DNA from: Myxococcales bacterium
GTDB taxonomy: Bacteria > Myxococcota_A > UBA9042 > JABWCM01
Direction: 5' to 3'
DNA length: 57,504 nt
Assembly: GCA_013360285.1 (NCBI GenBank)
Contig: JABWCM010000022.1
Coordinates: forward strand, 1 to 57,504
Below are positions 27,457 to 37,150 of this stretch, one piece after another. Below the pieces are notes generated by a model. That model searched no databases. It had not been told where the DNA came from and was given only the letters and a program-made list of their open reading frames with translations. Every line of letters starts with the position of its first letter. Positions within the stretch are counted from its first letter, which is position 1. Made by a program: the position numbers and the translations under genes.

Positions 27457-28470
27457 TTAAGAGGATTGATAACGTGTTTTGCGAACCAGATCACACGCAA
27501 CATCCATGGCGGCGATCATACTTTCCGGACGGGCGATCCCTTTGTCGGCGATGTCGTACGCCGATCCATGGTCAGGAGACGTACGAATAAAGGGCAATCC
27601 AAGGGTAATATTCACTCCTTCGTGAAAATGAAGCAATTTGAGCGGAATCAGTCCCTGATCGTGATACATACAAATAACAGCGTCTGCTCCACCATCAACA
27701 GCAAAATGAAACAAACTGTCGGCAGCAAAAGGGCCGACCACATCCATTCCCTGTTCCTGTAGGTGACGAATCGCCGGAATGATGATCCGTTGCTCCTCAT
27801 CACCAAATCGTCCACCTTCTCCGGCATGAGGATTGAGTCCGCACATCATTAACTTAGGTCGTTGTATGCCGAAACGGTGTCGTAAGGCAGTCCAGACAAC
27901 CGTTGTTGTCTGCACGATCCCGTCGGTGGTGACACGGGCGGGTACTGCACCAAGTGCAATGTGCGTGGTCACAGGAACAACCCGCAACCGGGGACCGGCC
28001 AACATCATGGCGACCGGGACATCGCCGGCGCGACAAGCCAACATCTCGGTTTGGCCCGGAAAACCGTCGGGACCCAGGGACAACACCCGCTTGTTGATCG
28101 GAGCGGTCACAATGGCATCGGCGACGCCACTGAGTACATCCGCAATAGCGGCCTCTAAGGACATAAGAGCGACATGCCCCCATTCGTCCACCCAGACACC
28201 CGGCAATGGCGCCTCATGTGGTCCTGATAACATCGCGATAGACAACCCGGGGACATCCGGCAGCGGTTCGCCGGGGGTATGGATGTCTACCGCCGGCACA
28301 CCCAAAGACGAAGCCCAGTGTGCAGACAACGCGGAACGCCAATGGGAAGGGGCAACGTATAATAAAAATCGATCAAACCGGGAAAACTGTCGGAGACACA
28401 GCGCTTTCAGCGTAACTTCAAGACCAACGCCCGCCGGATCTCCACAAGAAATTACGATTTTTGTCATCAT
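27457..28470 (-). CDS. pdxA: 4-hydroxythreonine-4-phosphate dehydrogenase PdxA
   Basis: A 337-aa NAD-dependent enzyme of de novo pyridoxal-phosphate synthesis (DXP-dependent route). Recognised from ISCGDPAGVGLE at the N-terminus, the metal-binding MYHDQGLIPLK and the C-terminal HEGVNITLGLPF with RTSPDHGSAYDIA. I start at the ATG pair 28470/28467; a GTG at 28482 is also possible and overlaps the preceding gene's stop. It follows the amidohydrolase homologue without a gap, so both are on one transcript. Confidence 0.95.
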   Translation of the reverse strand: MMTKIVISCGDPAGVGLEVTLKALCLRQFSRFDRFLLYVAPSHWRSALSAHWASSLGVPAVDIHTPGEPLPDVPGLSIAMLSGPHEAPLPGVWVDEWGHVALMSLEAAIADVLSGVADAIVTAPINKRVLSLGPDGFPGQTEMLACRAGDVPVAMMLAGPRLRVVPVTTHIALGAVPARVTTDGIVQTTTVVWTALRHRFGIQRPKLMMCGLNPHAGEGGRFGDEEQRIIIPAIRHLQEQGMDVVGPFAADSLFHFAVDGGADAVICMYHDQGLIPLKLLHFHEGVNITLGLPFIRTSPDHGSAYDIADKGIARPESMIAAMDVACDLVRKTRYQSS

Positions 28471-28478
28471 TGGCGATC

Positions 28479-30026
28479 TCACATCATTCCCACTGCGTCC
28501 CGAAACCGACCCAACGTGGACTGGACAAAAAACCGTGACCGACTAAACGCCGTACGCCGGACAAGTCGACCCGCACAATAGGTCTCGACCACCCGAATGT
28601 CTCGTAATCGTTCTGGAAGTACATCCAAAGGGTTTTCACTTAACACAACCATGTCGGCCCGCCGTCCCATAGACAACGTCCCCTTTTCTGTTTCGTCCAT
28701 CGACAACCACGCCGCATCCGAGGTGAACGCGACGAGCGCCTGATATGGCGTCAACCGCTCCTCCGCAATGGGATGATTACAGGCGAGATGAATCGTTTCG
28801 AGCGGCGTGACATCTGTCGCCGGATAGCCACTTCCAAATCCCAGCAAAACCCGATTCTCCACCAACGTTCGCATTGGCAGCAACGTCAATTCGGGCTGGG
28901 ATCGGCATTGATGGACCAGCCGATCGAGCTTTGGGGATGGCTTCAGCGCTCCCGCAAATACCGTAACCCCCAACCCCAGATCGACAATCCGCCGAATTTG
29001 CTCCCGCGTAGGTAGACACAACAACTCAACACGATGCCGAAGGTCATGAGACGCCGATTCCTGGGCAAATTCAAACGCATCCAAAGCAAGATTAATGGAA
29101 TCCGGACCAGGTGCCACCAATGCCACCTGAAGACCACGCCGGTGAGCCGACCGAACGTATGACCGCAAGGTGTCCCGTTGGTCAAAACATGCGACTGTTC
29201 GCGGAATACCGTCCATGATCGGTTCGTCTCCGGCGCCCAGAATCCGGGCACCTACGTGACGATGATTGGCAACAGCGGCTAATTTTGCACTGGTGGTTTG
29301 GTAATATAGAGAAAGGCCAACACGAAGAACCCGTTTGACGGCGGCAAGCAACATCCAGTCCCGGGCGTCCGGACAATCGGCGGAATCCATCGCGTGGACG
29401 GTCGTGATACCCAATTCTTGTAAATCGTAAAACACATTGGTAATCGACCGCCTCAACTCCCTCAGTGCGGCGCCGCCGATCCCGGTGGCAACAATACGGC
29501 ATATGTCCTCGGTTCCAACCACTCCATCATCCGGAATCTGAATCGGGTGGGTCTTGCGGCTAGCCAAACGTTGGGCCAGAGCGCTGTTGACTACCGCACA
29601 GTCTCCCGACGCCGCCACCACGATCCACGGACCATGCGGTTCAAGTTCATCAAGAAGGCGACGCGATAGCGGGGTTTTTGGATTCCACTCGAGGCCAAAC
29701 GACACCAACATTCGGTGTTTCGGTCGCTCCTGACGTTTCGCTCGCAGGCGAAAAGCCAATTCATCGATATGGGTGATGCCATGAACATCCACTGCGACCC
29801 GTCGTAAAGCCGCCGCAAGTGGATAAGCATGACAATCGGTGAAACCCGGAACGACACACTGCCCTTCTAAATCAATGTGATGCTTCGCGGTTGCCAGAAT
29901 ATCTTGCGGCACAGACGTGCCGATATACACAATACGTCCACCCTCAACCGCCAAAACCCGCATACGTGCTTCGCGTTCGGTCATTGGTAAGATAACACCA
30001 TTGTGAAACAGGATATCGATTGCCAT
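28479..30026 (-). CDS. Amidohydrolase (YtcJ-like) homologue lacking metal ligands
   Basis: A 515-aa protein with the overall layout of YtcJ/amidohydrolase-3 enzymes: a beta-sandwich start (ILFHNGVILPMTE), VVPGFTDCHAY, a central barrel and a closing MGRRADMVVLSENPLDV. The usual metal-binding residues are replaced: HxH is HAY (in DCHAYPL), the HAIGD motif reads VAPGP, RIEH reads RVEL, and GSD reads GSGYP. Hydrolysis by the standard binuclear mechanism is therefore unlikely; it may bind a ligand, or have other chemistry. It overlaps pdxA, suggesting a shared operon. ATG 30026 has only a weak ribosome-binding site. Confidence 0.8.
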   Translation of the reverse strand: MAIDILFHNGVILPMTEREARMRVLAVEGGRIVYIGTSVPQDILATAKHHIDLEGQCVVPGFTDCHAYPLAAALRRVAVDVHGITHIDELAFRLRAKRQERPKHRMLVSFGLEWNPKTPLSRRLLDELEPHGPWIVVAASGDCAVVNSALAQRLASRKTHPIQIPDDGVVGTEDICRIVATGIGGAALRELRRSITNVFYDLQELGITTVHAMDSADCPDARDWMLLAAVKRVLRVGLSLYYQTTSAKLAAVANHRHVGARILGAGDEPIMDGIPRTVACFDQRDTLRSYVRSAHRRGLQVALVAPGPDSINLALDAFEFAQESASHDLRHRVELLCLPTREQIRRIVDLGLGVTVFAGALKPSPKLDRLVHQCRSQPELTLLPMRTLVENRVLLGFGSGYPATDVTPLETIHLACNHPIAEERLTPYQALVAFTSDAAWLSMDETEKGTLSMGRRADMVVLSENPLDVLPERLRDIRVVETYCAGRLVRRTAFSRSRFFVQSTLGRFRDAVGMM

Positions 30027-30065
30027 AACGTTCAGTTAACTATTGATGCATAAACCAAAGAATCC

Positions 30066-30821
30066 TTATCCGCCTTGATGCCAACGAAGCAACCGGACCG
30101 CAACCGTCCACCCTGCGGCCCGAGCCATTCGTTCCACTACTTTGGCAATTGCGGTGCGTGGTGCCCCCAGAAACAACGCTCCCTCCAATGCGCGTAAGGC
30201 ACACCGGACACGATTGGCGACCGCCCTTTCGGCTCCTACGATACGCCATTGTTCCGAATCCAGCCCACACCGAGCCAGCCGGAGCGCCAAGGGATCGATT
30301 CCTATGGTTTCACCACACGACAGCACGTGGGATTGAGCGATACGAATCTGCTCAAAAGACCGTGCAGTATAGAGCGGCCGCTCAAAAACCTGAGCCCACC
30401 GCGCGGCAAGCCCATAGGATTCGCCTGGCTCAGACAGCACATGTTCGGCATAAACGGCAAAGGAAGTAGGATGATCGGAAATAGAGTTGGCCAAAACAGC
30501 CGGCCCATTGATCCAAACTTCCATAGATGGCGCAATAGACTCAAAAAACAGATTATTCCACTGAAGGTGTAATACCGGAAGGACGCCCCGTTCCAATCCA
30601 ATAGCGCACAGATCCAAGACAATCAACCCATCACGATTTTCGCCGACCGGCAACACCGACAACGGCAATGCCTGGGAAAAACGACTGGCTGCCTGTCGGG
30701 CAGATTGAGGATCGCCAAAAAGGCGGCCGAGGGAGTCGTCGAACTTGGACAACGACGCCAGGGCAGACGCTGCGGCATCTTTGTCCGGAAAGTGCTCCAA
30801 AATCTCAGAAATCCACTTCAT
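30066..30821 (-). CDS. Hypothetical protein
   Basis: A 251-aa soluble protein without signal peptide or membrane helix. Helical N-terminus (ILEHFPDKDAAASALASL), a middle part with hydrophobic beta segments (GLIVLDLCAIGLERGVLPVLHLQW) and a basic helical C-terminus. Five Cys, no obvious motif. It lies 40 bases upstream of the amidohydrolase homologue on the same strand and divergent from the radical SAM gene. Function unknown. Confidence 0.55.
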   Translation of the reverse strand: MKWISEILEHFPDKDAAASALASLSKFDDSLGRLFGDPQSARQAASRFSQALPLSVLPVGENRDGLIVLDLCAIGLERGVLPVLHLQWNNLFFESIAPSMEVWINGPAVLANSISDHPTSFAVYAEHVLSEPGESYGLAARWAQVFERPLYTARSFEQIRIAQSHVLSCGETIGIDPLALRLARCGLDSEQWRIVGAERAVANRVRCALRALEGALFLGAPRTAIAKVVERMARAAGWTVAVRLLRWHQGG

Positions 30822-30995
30822 AATATCCGTTGTGACAGCAAAAACAGTGGTTTGCCAACTTAATTAGTTTATCGGAAAGTGGTTCCGGAAACGACGGTTC
30901 ATTTTGAACAAAAACCCCGAAACCATTACCACTATGTACCGTTTCGATTGACATTCGTTCGAGTTTTGGCCAAAAACCCCAACGCGCCTTAGAGG

Positions 30996-32618
30996 GTGCT
31001 TACGCATGAAGTAGAACGAATGCAGAAATTCCGAGAACAAAACCGTGCCATACTGGCCGAAGAAACGGGAACCATCCACAAAACCGCGGATTTCCGCATG
31101 GCCTTATGTTACCCGAGCCCATACTCGGTGGCGATGTCATCGCTTGGGTATCAGGTCATTTACCGAATCGTCAACGAACACAAAGATTTTGTCTGCGAAA
31201 GAGCCATGTTGCCGGAACGACCCCAACTGTGGCGTAGGTCGCGGACACCACTGTTCACCATGGAGTCCGAAACAGCGGTATCCAATTCCGACATCATCGC
31301 TTTCAGCGTTGCGTTTGAACTGGAACTGCACGGGATTTTTGACGTTTTGGAACTGGCCGGACTGTCACCGTTTTCGAATCAGCGGCCTGAAAAAACACCT
31401 CCGGTGCTGATGGGGGGGCCGATTACACTCAGCAATCCTCTGCCTTTGGGGCCCTTTGCCGACATCGTTATTCTCGGGGACGCGGAAGTGGCGATTCAGC
31501 AATTTCTGCAAACCTATCTGGATGCTCCTTCCAAAACCGAACTCCTCAATCGGTGCGCCGTTTTACCGGGATTTTGGGTACCGGCACTCCACGGGGAACG
31601 TACATCCGATACCTTGAAGGTGACGAAAGACCATGTTCCCGCATACGCTCAAATTGTGACACCCCGTGCGGAATTGGCAAATATGTATCTTATTGAAGCA
31701 TCCCGAGGCTGCCCAAGGATGTGCAGCTTTTGTGTGGTGCGAGCTGAGGTGTCGCCAATGCGGGGCTCGGAACCCAAACGGGTCTTGGACCTTATTCCGG
31801 ACTGGGCACCCCGGGTTGGATTCGTAGGCGCGGCAGTGAGCGATTATGAACATATCCGCGAGATCATCGCCGGCGTCGTCGCGATGGGCAAAGGGGTTGG
31901 AGTGTCCAGCCTACGTGCCGACAGACTGGATGAAGACCTGGTCGGATTGCTGAAACAGGGCGGATATCGAACGTTGACCGTGGCCGCGGACGCACCCAGC
32001 GAACGAATGCGATCCAAAATCATGAAAGGCATTCGGGAACGGCATCTTGTGCGCGCCGCCGAATTGGCCCGCTGGGCCGGATTTCACACGCTCAAGATGT
32101 ACATGATCATCGGATTACCCGGAGAAACCCAGGATGACATCGATGAATTGCTTCGGCTGTGTCGCTATCTTAGTAAAATAGCCCCGCTTGCACTCACTTT
32201 AAGCCCATTCGTACCCAAACTTCATACCCCGCTTTGTGATGCACCATTTGCCGGCATCAAGATGGTGGAAAACCAAATTGGTTCCATACGCCAAGCTCTA
32301 TCCGGGCAGGTCGATGTTCGCGCTGCATCGGCGCGATGGGCATGGGTTGAATATCGGTTGAGCCAGGGTGGGATAGACACCGGATCCGCAGCTTATGAGG
32401 CATACCGAAATGGCGGGTCATTCGGAGCCTGGAAACAAGCGTTGGATCGGTGTGGTCACGAACGTTCCGCCCTCGATGCCGCCCAACGTTACGCTCTATG
32501 GTCACCGGACGGTTTGTCGAGAGATTCACGTCCCCGACCACCCAAACCCCCTAAACGATTGCCATGGACCGGCTTCGGCATCCACAATCCTGCGGTCGAC
32601 ATGGTCGACAATGCGTGA
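30996..32618 (+). CDS. Radical SAM protein with B12-binding-type N-terminal domain
   Basis: A ~540-aa iron-sulphur enzyme. The first ~190 residues resemble the B12-binding domain of TIGR03960-like radical SAM proteins (ALCYPSPYSVAMSSLGYQVIYRI, SNSDIIAFSVAFELE). The radical SAM core follows with the cluster motif CPRMCSFC (CxxxCxxC) near residue 240 and SLRADRLD, KMYMIIGLPGET. The Arg/Pro-rich tail is basic. The start is uncertain: GTG 30996 or ATG 31020, neither with a good Shine-Dalgarno. Converges on an ATP-grasp ligase gene 17 bases away. Related proteins act in RNA modification or unknown chemistry; the substrate cannot be read here. Confidence 0.87.
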   Translation: MLTHEVERMQKFREQNRAILAEETGTIHKTADFRMALCYPSPYSVAMSSLGYQVIYRIVNEHKDFVCERAMLPERPQLWRRSRTPLFTMESETAVSNSDIIAFSVAFELELHGIFDVLELAGLSPFSNQRPEKTPPVLMGGPITLSNPLPLGPFADIVILGDAEVAIQQFLQTYLDAPSKTELLNRCAVLPGFWVPALHGERTSDTLKVTKDHVPAYAQIVTPRAELANMYLIEASRGCPRMCSFCVVRAEVSPMRGSEPKRVLDLIPDWAPRVGFVGAAVSDYEHIREIIAGVVAMGKGVGVSSLRADRLDEDLVGLLKQGGYRTLTVAADAPSERMRSKIMKGIRERHLVRAAELARWAGFHTLKMYMIIGLPGETQDDIDELLRLCRYLSKIAPLALTLSPFVPKLHTPLCDAPFAGIKMVENQIGSIRQALSGQVDVRAASARWAWVEYRLSQGGIDTGSAAYEAYRNGGSFGAWKQALDRCGHERSALDAAQRYALWSPDGLSRDSRPRPPKPPKRLPWTGFGIHNPAVDMVDNA

Positions 32619-32635
32619 TGTCAACGGTACTCAAC

Positions 32636-33853
32636 TCACGACGCCAATAACCGCAACTCTGTGCCGATTCGATCCGCCATTTCAATCGTTTTGTTCAAAT
32701 CCGGATGACGCACTACCAAAAACCCATCGGAAATAAGAGTCTGTAACCAGTCCCTACGGTGCGCGCCAACCGGAAGCAGGTTTTCCCATACCAACCAATT
32801 GCCAAAGTCCTCTTTGAGCTTATCCAAGCCGAGGATTTGGCGGATTCGACCCTGTCCTTGAGCGCGCTTAAACACGGTTGCCACGTTGTATTTGCGTACG
32901 ATTTGAGCGTTCATTCTTTTTCTGCATACAATATTGGCCCATTCATAAAATGAATCGAAATCGCAGGCATAGTTCATCTGGTCAACCTGACGCGCACCAG
33001 GTGGTCGCCCGCCTATCTCCCCAAACACGACCTCACCCGAAGATTTGCGATACCATTCCATATGCGTAAAGCCGCTCTCGAATCCCAATGCACGAATCAC
33101 GTCGTAACCCATCTTGATGCCGTCTTTGAAAAAGGGCTGTTTTACGTTGCGCAGAGCGATAACCTGGGGGCTGACCCATTCGTTGGAACGCGCCACCAGC
33201 GGTCGCGGACGGTACCAGGCAATGTTGTAATATAGGATTTCGCCATCGCAAGTTAGCGTATCAAAGGTAAATTCCTCTCCATCAATAAACTCCTCAACAC
33301 TGACCTCCGGAACATTTGCTGTCTGACGCAGTGCATGTTCAAATTCCGTTGTATCGTTACATCGGTACGTCTTTGCGGAACCGGCGCCGGCAATCGGTTT
33401 GACAATCACCGGAAATCCAATACGTTCGGCGGCCTCCCAACATTGGCTCACCGTTGCGCAACGGTAATGGTGAGGTGTTCGGATACCATGTGCATCCAAA
33501 ACCTGCTTCATGGCCTCTTTGTCCCGAAAGGTCAGAGCCTTATTGACGCTCATCCCACCTGTTCCCAACACCTCCCGGATACGAGCTGCAAGCACGACCC
33601 AGTATTCGCCGAGCGCCTCCACCCGATCGATAGAGATACCCCGAACCCAGTGGGCCACTCGCCGCACAACATCCGATTCATCCATCAGATTGGGTACATG
33701 AAGATATGCGCTTAGATAACGGCGGGCGTCTATGGGTACGGATCCAAGCGGCTGGTCACCCACCCCCAAAACCCGGGCCCCCACTTCGGCCAAACCGCGA
33801 ACAAACAATGGCATTTCCGCCGGATAACCTGGCGACAAAAAGATTACGTTCAC
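32636..33853 (-). CDS. ATP-grasp ligase, paralogue 1
   Basis: A 405-aa carboxylate-amine/thiol ligase-type ATP-grasp protein. N-terminal Rossmann-like part (NVIFLSPGYPAEMPLFVRGL, GARVLGVGD). The ATP-binding half has the lysine/glycine loop FPVIVKPIAGAGS, the PEVSVEEFIDGEEF strand and the metal-binding THMEWY...EVVFGEIGGRPPG. Starts with GTG after AGAGG. It is collinear over its whole length with the proteins at 51227-52444 (closest) and 52527-53747, down to the C-terminal ISDGFLVVRHPD. The three form one family in this genome, and this copy is separated from the other two by about 17 kb. Confidence 0.9.
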   Translation of the reverse strand: MNVIFLSPGYPAEMPLFVRGLAEVGARVLGVGDQPLGSVPIDARRYLSAYLHVPNLMDESDVVRRVAHWVRGISIDRVEALGEYWVVLAARIREVLGTGGMSVNKALTFRDKEAMKQVLDAHGIRTPHHYRCATVSQCWEAAERIGFPVIVKPIAGAGSAKTYRCNDTTEFEHALRQTANVPEVSVEEFIDGEEFTFDTLTCDGEILYYNIAWYRPRPLVARSNEWVSPQVIALRNVKQPFFKDGIKMGYDVIRALGFESGFTHMEWYRKSSGEVVFGEIGGRPPGARQVDQMNYACDFDSFYEWANIVCRKRMNAQIVRKYNVATVFKRAQGQGRIRQILGLDKLKEDFGNWLVWENLLPVGAHRRDWLQTLISDGFLVVRHPDLNKTIEMADRIGTELRLLAS

Positions 33854-33903
33854 TTCATTCCTCTTTTCGTTTTTTCAAAAGGCACTCAGCACCTACGCGA
33901 AGG

Positions 33904-34236
33904 TCATCCCTTCTTGGGTAATCTGGTAACATAAGTTAAAGAACGTTCTATCCACGCCCGCAAACTTTCCTCTGTTTCGGTGCCGGCAGGCAATACGGTT
34001 ATCCACCCCTTCATCTTTTTGCCGGTGAAGTCCATCGGACGTGCGTGCGGAATAGCACAATATTCTTCAAATTTGTCCGGTTGCACCCGAACAATCATCT
34101 CATCTTTCACCACACCGACCGACATGTTGCCACAGTATAAAAATGCAAGTCCGCCAAACATCCGTTTCTCAAACACATTGGGATCGTCATCAAACGATTC
34201 CCGAATGCGTTGCGCCAATCCTTCATCAAATGCCAT
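33904..34236 (-). CDS. TfoX/Sxy N-terminal domain protein
   Basis: A 110-aa protein with the TfoX_N fold: VFEKRMFGGLAFLYCGNMSVGV and PHARPMDFTGKKMKGWI are characteristic. The frame opens 27 codons earlier, but GGAGG five bases before ATG 34236 fixes the start. TfoX of gammaproteobacteria regulates competence; stand-alone TfoX_N proteins elsewhere have no established role. Next gene downstream on the strand is the ATP-grasp paralogue 1, about 50 bases on. Confidence 0.87.
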   Translation of the reverse strand: MAFDEGLAQRIRESFDDDPNVFEKRMFGGLAFLYCGNMSVGVVKDEMIVRVQPDKFEEYCAIPHARPMDFTGKKMKGWITVLPAGTETEESLRAWIERSLTYVTRLPKKG

Positions 34237-34364
34237 CTCGGCCTCCGCGTTCTGAACAGAAATACCCAATGCTATAAATTGTACGGGAATCACCCCCCAT
34301 TCGAATAAAAACCACACATCCCAACCTATTGTCGAACACCGTGGTCGGCTGTATTGTTTGCATC

Positions 34365-34940
34365 ATGTCAACTGGTATTCCCGTCAGCATCGCTGAACTT
34401 TTACAAGCATTCCTCAATACAACTTTGTTTGATACGGCCTATCTCCACCTTGGGACCGGAGAGGTGATGTTCCACAATCCGCGACGCCATTCCGAAGCTC
34501 AAAATGAAGAAATCGAAACGACGATATTTTCTGACGAAGATTGGCTGGAAATTCCATACTTAGATAGCGACGAAGAACATGCGGAAATGGCGGCATTTGC
34601 GCACTCAATATCCGACGAAATAGCCAAATCAAAACTGATATCAGCCCTATCGGCGGACAAACCTTTTCGGCAATTTCGAGCGGTGTTGACTGCAAACCCC
34701 AAAATTGCCCAACGTTGGCACATAAAACGGTTGGAAATCGCGATAAAACGTGCTGTGGAATTCTGCGAAGCGGTGGATATCGCACCGGAAGATCCATCGT
34801 GGGCAGCACTTGCGGAGTCCGTGCACCAAAATCGAACACAATCCACCGCACGGCAATGGCTCGCCAAACTTCCAGCTTCGACTGCGAAAAAAAAATCCGG
34901 TCGCCGGCCCGCCGGAACCAAACATAAGAAACAGATTTAA
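34365..34940 (+). CDS. UPF0158 family protein
   Basis: A 191-aa cytosolic protein of the UPF0158 family: acidic middle (EETTIFSDEDWLEIPYLDSDEEHAEMAAF), a conserved LI.AL....PFRQFRAVL stretch and IKRAVEFCEAVDI. Start ATG 34365 is chosen by alignment to the domain; a TTG at 34329 is possible. The C-terminus is basic (KKKSGRRPAG). Divergent from the TfoX_N gene. Function unknown for the family. Confidence 0.7.
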   Translation: MSTGIPVSIAELLQAFLNTTLFDTAYLHLGTGEVMFHNPRRHSEAQNEEIETTIFSDEDWLEIPYLDSDEEHAEMAAFAHSISDEIAKSKLISALSADKPFRQFRAVLTANPKIAQRWHIKRLEIAIKRAVEFCEAVDIAPEDPSWAALAESVHQNRTQSTARQWLAKLPASTAKKKSGRRPAGTKHKKQI

Positions 34941-35006
34941 TAATTTAACAAGGATCAAATACCGGCTGGATAGCTACAATCTACGGCACAACATTACCAA
35001 CGCCGT

Positions 35007-36524
35007 CTATTCTTCTTTCGCACCCGCACCCATGCCAAACAACTTTCTGCGTAATGCTTCCCTTCGGGCAGCGGCTTCATCTTCAATGGATAACCCTCCC
35101 GCCGGTTTTTCGCCCTCGGCAACGGCGGGTGGCGAAGGAGGCATTTCTACCGTGGGCGACGGTAACGATTCGGGCGGAGCTGGAGGCGGGATTTCTACTA
35201 CGGGTGTGGGTGGGAGTTCCACTACTGCGGGCTCGGGTTCAGCCACGATAGCCGGCTGTTCTACCACCGGCTCTTCCGGTGTCATCGGTGCGGCAATAAC
35301 CTCGACCACATCAACCGCTGCCGATACATTCTCCACCTCCAGCGAGGCCGGCGTAGGCTCCGGCAAGGTGATATCTGGGGTTGGTAATCCCTCGGGTGGT
35401 ACAGCATTCGTAGTTGGTTCGATTTCCGCATCCGCAGTACTTTTGGGCGAATCCACTACTGCTTCAGTGGATTCTGTGGGCTTGGGCGGTCGTTTGCCGT
35501 CACCACCCGACGCACGTTTGTCTCCTTTCGTTCCTTGAGCGACCTTTGCCAACTTGGCTTTGGCAGCCCGCGCCATTTCTTTGGCTTCGGCTGTCTCTGC
35601 GGCGACCTGGGCTCTTTGTTCCTCTGCTTCCAACTGCGCTTCCGCTTCCTGTCGCCACTGCTCCAATTGTGCCGGTGCCACTTCCGACAACTCTCCATGC
35701 TCTGTGATGTTGACCGGCAACTCGGCAGCAACCATCGCGGCTTTACGATGTGGTCGGCGATGTTTTCCGGTTTCAAGAAAACAGATCCGATCATGAGCCA
35801 TTTCGAGTTGTCCCTGCGTGGTCACAAATGCGAGTTCCGCGTCTCCGAAACGTTTCCGCAATCGGCGCAGTTCTACTTCCCGTTCTACAATGGCCCTTTT
35901 TAACTTCTCGATCCGCTCGGCTTGTCGTGCCACATCGGCTTCGACTTTACCCCGTGCTTCTTCTTGTGCTTCTTTGCGGGCAGAACGCCGAGCGTCGGCA
36001 ACGGCACGCCGGACGTCGTCTTCCGTGATCGTGCTGCCGGATTCCACTGCCTTTTGTACAACAACTTCAACTACTTCAGGCTTTTTCGCCGCAACGTCCA
36101 TCGCCTCTTGAAGGGCTTCTTTCAGTTGAATCGTCTGATCACGCAAATGTGAGAGTTCGCCCTCAAGCTCCTCGATCCGAGCGTTTGCGCGACGTAACGC
36201 AACCTTTTCGGCGGCTCGATCTACATTCTCGGGCTCTTTCTCTACTTTTTGCGCCTTCTTGGTTTGCTTTGCCTGTTCCTTTGCATCGTTAACTTGCTGC
36301 TTGAGTTCTTTTACTTGATTGTTAACCTTGGCAAGTTCCGCAGTGAGTTTGTCACTCCTTGCAGCGGCTTCCTCCGCCCGCTTGGACGCCGCACCAGCCT
36401 CTCGACGAGCGTCGTGTTCCGCGTTTTTATACCGATCTAATTCCTGGTTGCGTTCTGCTCCTCGAACCAACAACCACAGGGTGGCCGCCACCAACAGAGC
36501 TACGGAAATTCCAAGCGCTAACAT
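35007..36524 (-). CDS. Membrane-anchored coiled-coil protein with Pro/Glu-rich tail
   Basis: A 505-aa protein. TTG 36566 is also in frame, but ATG 36524 has GGAG nine bases upstream. A hydrophobic anchor lies at residues 2-20 (LALGISVALLVAATLWLLV). About residues 25-250 form a long, Lys/Glu/Ala-rich coiled coil with heptad character, then a charged Ala-rich stretch (~270-345), a Pro/Glu/Val-rich disordered tail and a final short helix (EAAARREALRRKLFGMG). Likely a structural or scaffolding envelope protein. No family recognised. Confidence 0.72.
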   Translation of the reverse strand: MLALGISVALLVAATLWLLVRGAERNQELDRYKNAEHDARREAGAASKRAEEAAARSDKLTAELAKVNNQVKELKQQVNDAKEQAKQTKKAQKVEKEPENVDRAAEKVALRRANARIEELEGELSHLRDQTIQLKEALQEAMDVAAKKPEVVEVVVQKAVESGSTITEDDVRRAVADARRSARKEAQEEARGKVEADVARQAERIEKLKRAIVEREVELRRLRKRFGDAELAFVTTQGQLEMAHDRICFLETGKHRRPHRKAAMVAAELPVNITEHGELSEVAPAQLEQWRQEAEAQLEAEEQRAQVAAETAEAKEMARAAKAKLAKVAQGTKGDKRASGGDGKRPPKPTESTEAVVDSPKSTADAEIEPTTNAVPPEGLPTPDITLPEPTPASLEVENVSAAVDVVEVIAAPMTPEEPVVEQPAIVAEPEPAVVELPPTPVVEIPPPAPPESLPSPTVEMPPSPPAVAEGEKPAGGLSIEDEAAARREALRRKLFGMGAGAKEE

Positions 36525-36728
36525 ACGAAATGTCTCCGGGTCGAATGTCTTCAGTATACCGGGCAATTTACCGGAAATAGCAGGGTTTGGAGTGTGTTCC
36601 GAACCACCACAACTGTGCCCTGCGGTTCAAAGCGACCCCGTTGGTATCAGATAACGGCCGCGCCGTAAACTGGTCTGCGTAGGAAATCGGCCCGACATCA
36701 TGGCCGCAGTTGTCCGCACAAGGTGTAA

Positions 36729-37049
36729 TCAGCGGAGTACCAACTGACGGCAGACCGCCGGCAGCATATGAAGCTGGTCACATTGTAATCCATCGATCGA
36801 TTGTAAACACTGTTTTAACTCGTCTTCGTTTCGTATCTGACGTGCGTTTTCGCATTGAACCTCTGGATCGCTGGCAAGCGCCAGTTCGAGGCACTGTGCA
36901 ACCGTACTTTCCGCGTTACAGGCAACAAATCGGGTGCAGTAGGCATCCAAAACACGCCGGCAACTTTCGGCAGCACCCCCGCCACGGCACGACACCGCGC
37001 TCAACACCACTCCCAAAAATACAAGTCTCGCGTACCAGCGACAAACCAT
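36729..37049 (-). CDS. Small Cys-rich secreted or lipoprotein
   Basis: A 106-aa protein. Taking ATG 37049 as start gives a signal (RLVFLGVVLSAVSC) with a possible lipid-modified Cys, though the residue three before Cys is Ala. The mature part has about eight spaced Cys (CRRVLDAYCTRFVAC, AQC, VQC, KQC, LQC), a pattern common in small myxobacterial lipoproteins. An upstream in-frame ATG at 37115 lacks a ribosome-binding site. Function unknown. Confidence 0.6.
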   Translation of the reverse strand: MVCRWYARLVFLGVVLSAVSCRGGGAAESCRRVLDAYCTRFVACNAESTVAQCLELALASDPEVQCENARQIRNEDELKQCLQSIDGLQCDQLHMLPAVCRQLVLR

Positions 37050-37150
37050 CACAAGGCTCTTTGGAAAATGCAACTTGTTTACGAAATCCCCCAGTGCCAT
37101 TATTTTACATACCACTTCAATAACTTAACAATAGCGACGCACAGTTTCGC

